7,433 nucleotides of DNA from NCBI GenBank assembly GCA_003973375.1, contig QNYL01000291.1:1-7433 (forward strand), written 5' to 3'. The position numbers and the translations under genes were made by a program. A model generated the notes under the pieces. The model ran no database searches. It was not told where the DNA came from and saw nothing but the letters and a program-made list of their open reading frames with translations. This document shows, piece after piece, positions 6,257 through 7,433 of the stretch (positions are counted from its first letter, which is position 1; the number at the start of each line of letters is the position of its first letter). This DNA comes from Flavobacteriia bacterium (GTDB lineage: Bacteria > Bacteroidota > Bacteroidia > Flavobacteriales > Flavobacteriaceae).

Positions 6257-7102
6257 ATGAGAAAAGACAAAGAGCAAGAAAAAGAAATGTCGTTTTTAGA
6301 CCACCTTGAAGTATTGAGGTGGACGTTGGTAAGATCTTCTTTATATATAATCGGATTTGGTATTTTAGCCTTCCTTTTTAAAGATTTTATTTTTAACAAT
6401 ATTATTTTAAAACCAAAAGACCCTAATTTTATTACATACAGAGTATTGTGTGCCTTATCGCAAAAATTTGGCACCAACGGACTTTGCATTGATGAGATCC
6501 CATTTATCGTGCAAAGCCGGACAATGGCCGGGCAGTTTTCAGCACACATCTGGACTGCAATAACTACCGGATTTATTGTTGCCTTCCCATTTGTGATGCG
6601 GGAATTCTGGAAATTTATTGAACCGGGATTATACGATACAGAAAAGAAAAATGCCAGAATCTTTATTTTTGTTTCTTCATTTCTGTTCTTTATCGGAATA
6701 CTTTTCGGATATTATGTAATTGCGCCGGTATCTGTCAATTTCCTTGGAAGTTACCGTGTTGCCGAAGAAATAAAAAATAATATCGATCTTAGCTCGTATA
6801 TCGGATTGATCAAAGCATCAAGTCTCGCCTCTGGGTTTATCTTTGAATTGCCTATTGTGGTCTATTTCCTTACCAAAATGGGACTTGTTACACCACAACT
6901 TATGATCCAGTATCGAAAATATGCACTGGTTTTGGTATTGGTTCTGGCTGCAATTATAACTCCACCTGATGTGGTAAGTCAGATCATTGTGGCTATTCCT
7001 ATGGTAATTCTATATGAGATCAGTATATACATCTCAAAATATATCGTAAAGAAACAAAAGAAAAAGGAGGCAAAGGAAAATACTGATGTAAGCATTAAAT
7101 AA
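6257..7102 (+). CDS. tatC: Sec-independent protein translocase TatC
   Basis: TatC is the membrane receptor for folded proteins with twin-arginine signal peptides. The 281 residues begin with a charged cytoplasmic segment and the N-terminal signature MSFLDHLEVLRW (11-22). Hydrophobic segments are visible near 24-41, 98-116, 134-155, 187-206, 222-237 and 240-258, fitting the six-helix fold. Other landmarks are FWKFIEPGLYDTEKKN (117-132; F120 and E129 match E. coli F94 and E103) and ITPPDVVSQ (234-242; D238 matches D211). A Lys-rich cytoplasmic tail follows. The first periplasmic loop (about 42-97) is longer than in E. coli and holds two cysteines (C65, C77). The position of E. coli E15 is V19 here. 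The start lies 4 bp after kdsD without a Shine-Dalgarno sequence. No tatA is in the window. Confidence 0.96.
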   Translation: MRKDKEQEKEMSFLDHLEVLRWTLVRSSLYIIGFGILAFLFKDFIFNNIILKPKDPNFITYRVLCALSQKFGTNGLCIDEIPFIVQSRTMAGQFSAHIWTAITTGFIVAFPFVMREFWKFIEPGLYDTEKKNARIFIFVSSFLFFIGILFGYYVIAPVSVNFLGSYRVAEEIKNNIDLSSYIGLIKASSLASGFIFELPIVVYFLTKMGLVTPQLMIQYRKYALVLVLVLAAIITPPDVVSQIIVAIPMVILYEISIYISKYIVKKQKKKEAKENTDVSIK

Positions 7103-7108
7103 CAAACT

Positions 7109-7433
7109 ATGATCTTAAGAGCAGAACATATTACAAAGATTTACGGCAGCCGGAAAGTTGTAAATCGTATTTCTTTACAGGTAGAACAAGGACAGATCAT
7201 AGGTTTATTAGGACCCAATGGCGCAGGAAAAACCACATCTTTTTATATGATCGTTGGAATGATCAAACCCGACGAAGGAGAGATCTTTTTAAATGATGAG
7301 AACATCACACACGATTCCATGTATAAGAGAGCTCAAAAAGGAGTTGGATATCTGGCTCAGGAAGCTTCTGTTTTCAGGAAATTATCTGTAGAAGATAATA
7401 TTATGGCCATCCTACAATTTACGGATCTGAGTA
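7109..7433 (+). CDS. lptB: LPS export ABC transporter ATP-binding protein LptB, N-terminal part
   Basis: LptB is the cytoplasmic ATPase that, with LptF and LptG, pulls lipopolysaccharide out of the inner membrane toward the Lpt bridge. The window holds 108 codons and then ends. Visible are Walker A GPNGAGKTT (35-43), the family-typical SFYMIVGMIKPDEGEI (44-59) and the Q-loop region GYLAQEASVFRKLSVEDNI (80-98, Q84). The stretch AQEASVFRKLSVE is characteristic of LptB, not of ABC ATPases in general. The signature motif, Walker B and the switch His would lie beyond the edge. The gene starts 6 bp after the tatC stop, so it is probably co-transcribed with kdsD and tatC. Confidence 0.93.
   Translation, partial: MILRAEHITKIYGSRKVVNRISLQVEQGQIIGLLGPNGAGKTTSFYMIVGMIKPDEGEIFLNDENITHDSMYKRAQKGVGYLAQEASVFRKLSVEDNIMAILQFTDLS

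Noticed and set aside
1..7433. CRISPR array, tRNA or rRNA genes, prophage or defence system
   Set aside because: No regularly spaced repeats, cloverleaf-like segments, phage genes or defence-type proteins were recognised. Apart from the RAYT/REP pair all genes are housekeeping or envelope genes.

Overview
The window looks like chromosomal DNA from a Bacteroidota bacterium, probably close to Flavobacteriales. The DNA is A+T-rich. The start codons lack Shine-Dalgarno sequences. The best promoter matches follow the Bacteroidota pattern TTTG / TAnnTTTG. From memory, the S1, RecQ, KdsD, TatC and LptB proteins resemble flavobacterial versions most.

Layout. Bases 1-132 hold the last 43 codons of a REP-associated tyrosine transposase (RAYT/Y1 family). 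It is followed by a 28-bp imperfect palindrome nested in a second inverted repeat, which together look like a REP-type element. A good promoter and a leader of about 115 nt precede rpsA (485-2737), the gene for ribosomal protein S1. A hairpin terminator that can work on both strands separates rpsA from the convergent recQ helicase gene (5141-2946, minus strand). From the divergent recQ/kdsD intergenic region a co-directional cluster runs off the right edge: kdsD (arabinose-5-phosphate isomerase, TTG start), tatC (4 bp later) and the first 108 codons of lptB (6 bp after tatC).

Functional themes. kdsD and lptB both serve the lipopolysaccharide outer membrane: KdsD makes the Kdo precursor and LptB powers LPS export. 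tatC encodes the core of the twin-arginine export pathway, so the right-hand operon is about the cell envelope. rpsA is translation and recQ is DNA repair.

Most notable observation. The S1 protein is about 750 residues long because its N-terminus carries a complete domain resembling the stand-alone DUF2853 family. This domain is joined by a Lys/Glu/Pro-rich linker with four pentapeptide repeats to an otherwise standard six-repeat S1. Secondary points are a RecQ lacking all four zinc-binding cysteines, a TatC with Val at the position of the conserved signal-peptide-binding Glu, a possible pseudoknot in the rpsA leader, a possible small RNA downstream of recQ, and a 20-bp palindrome in the recQ/kdsD intergenic region.
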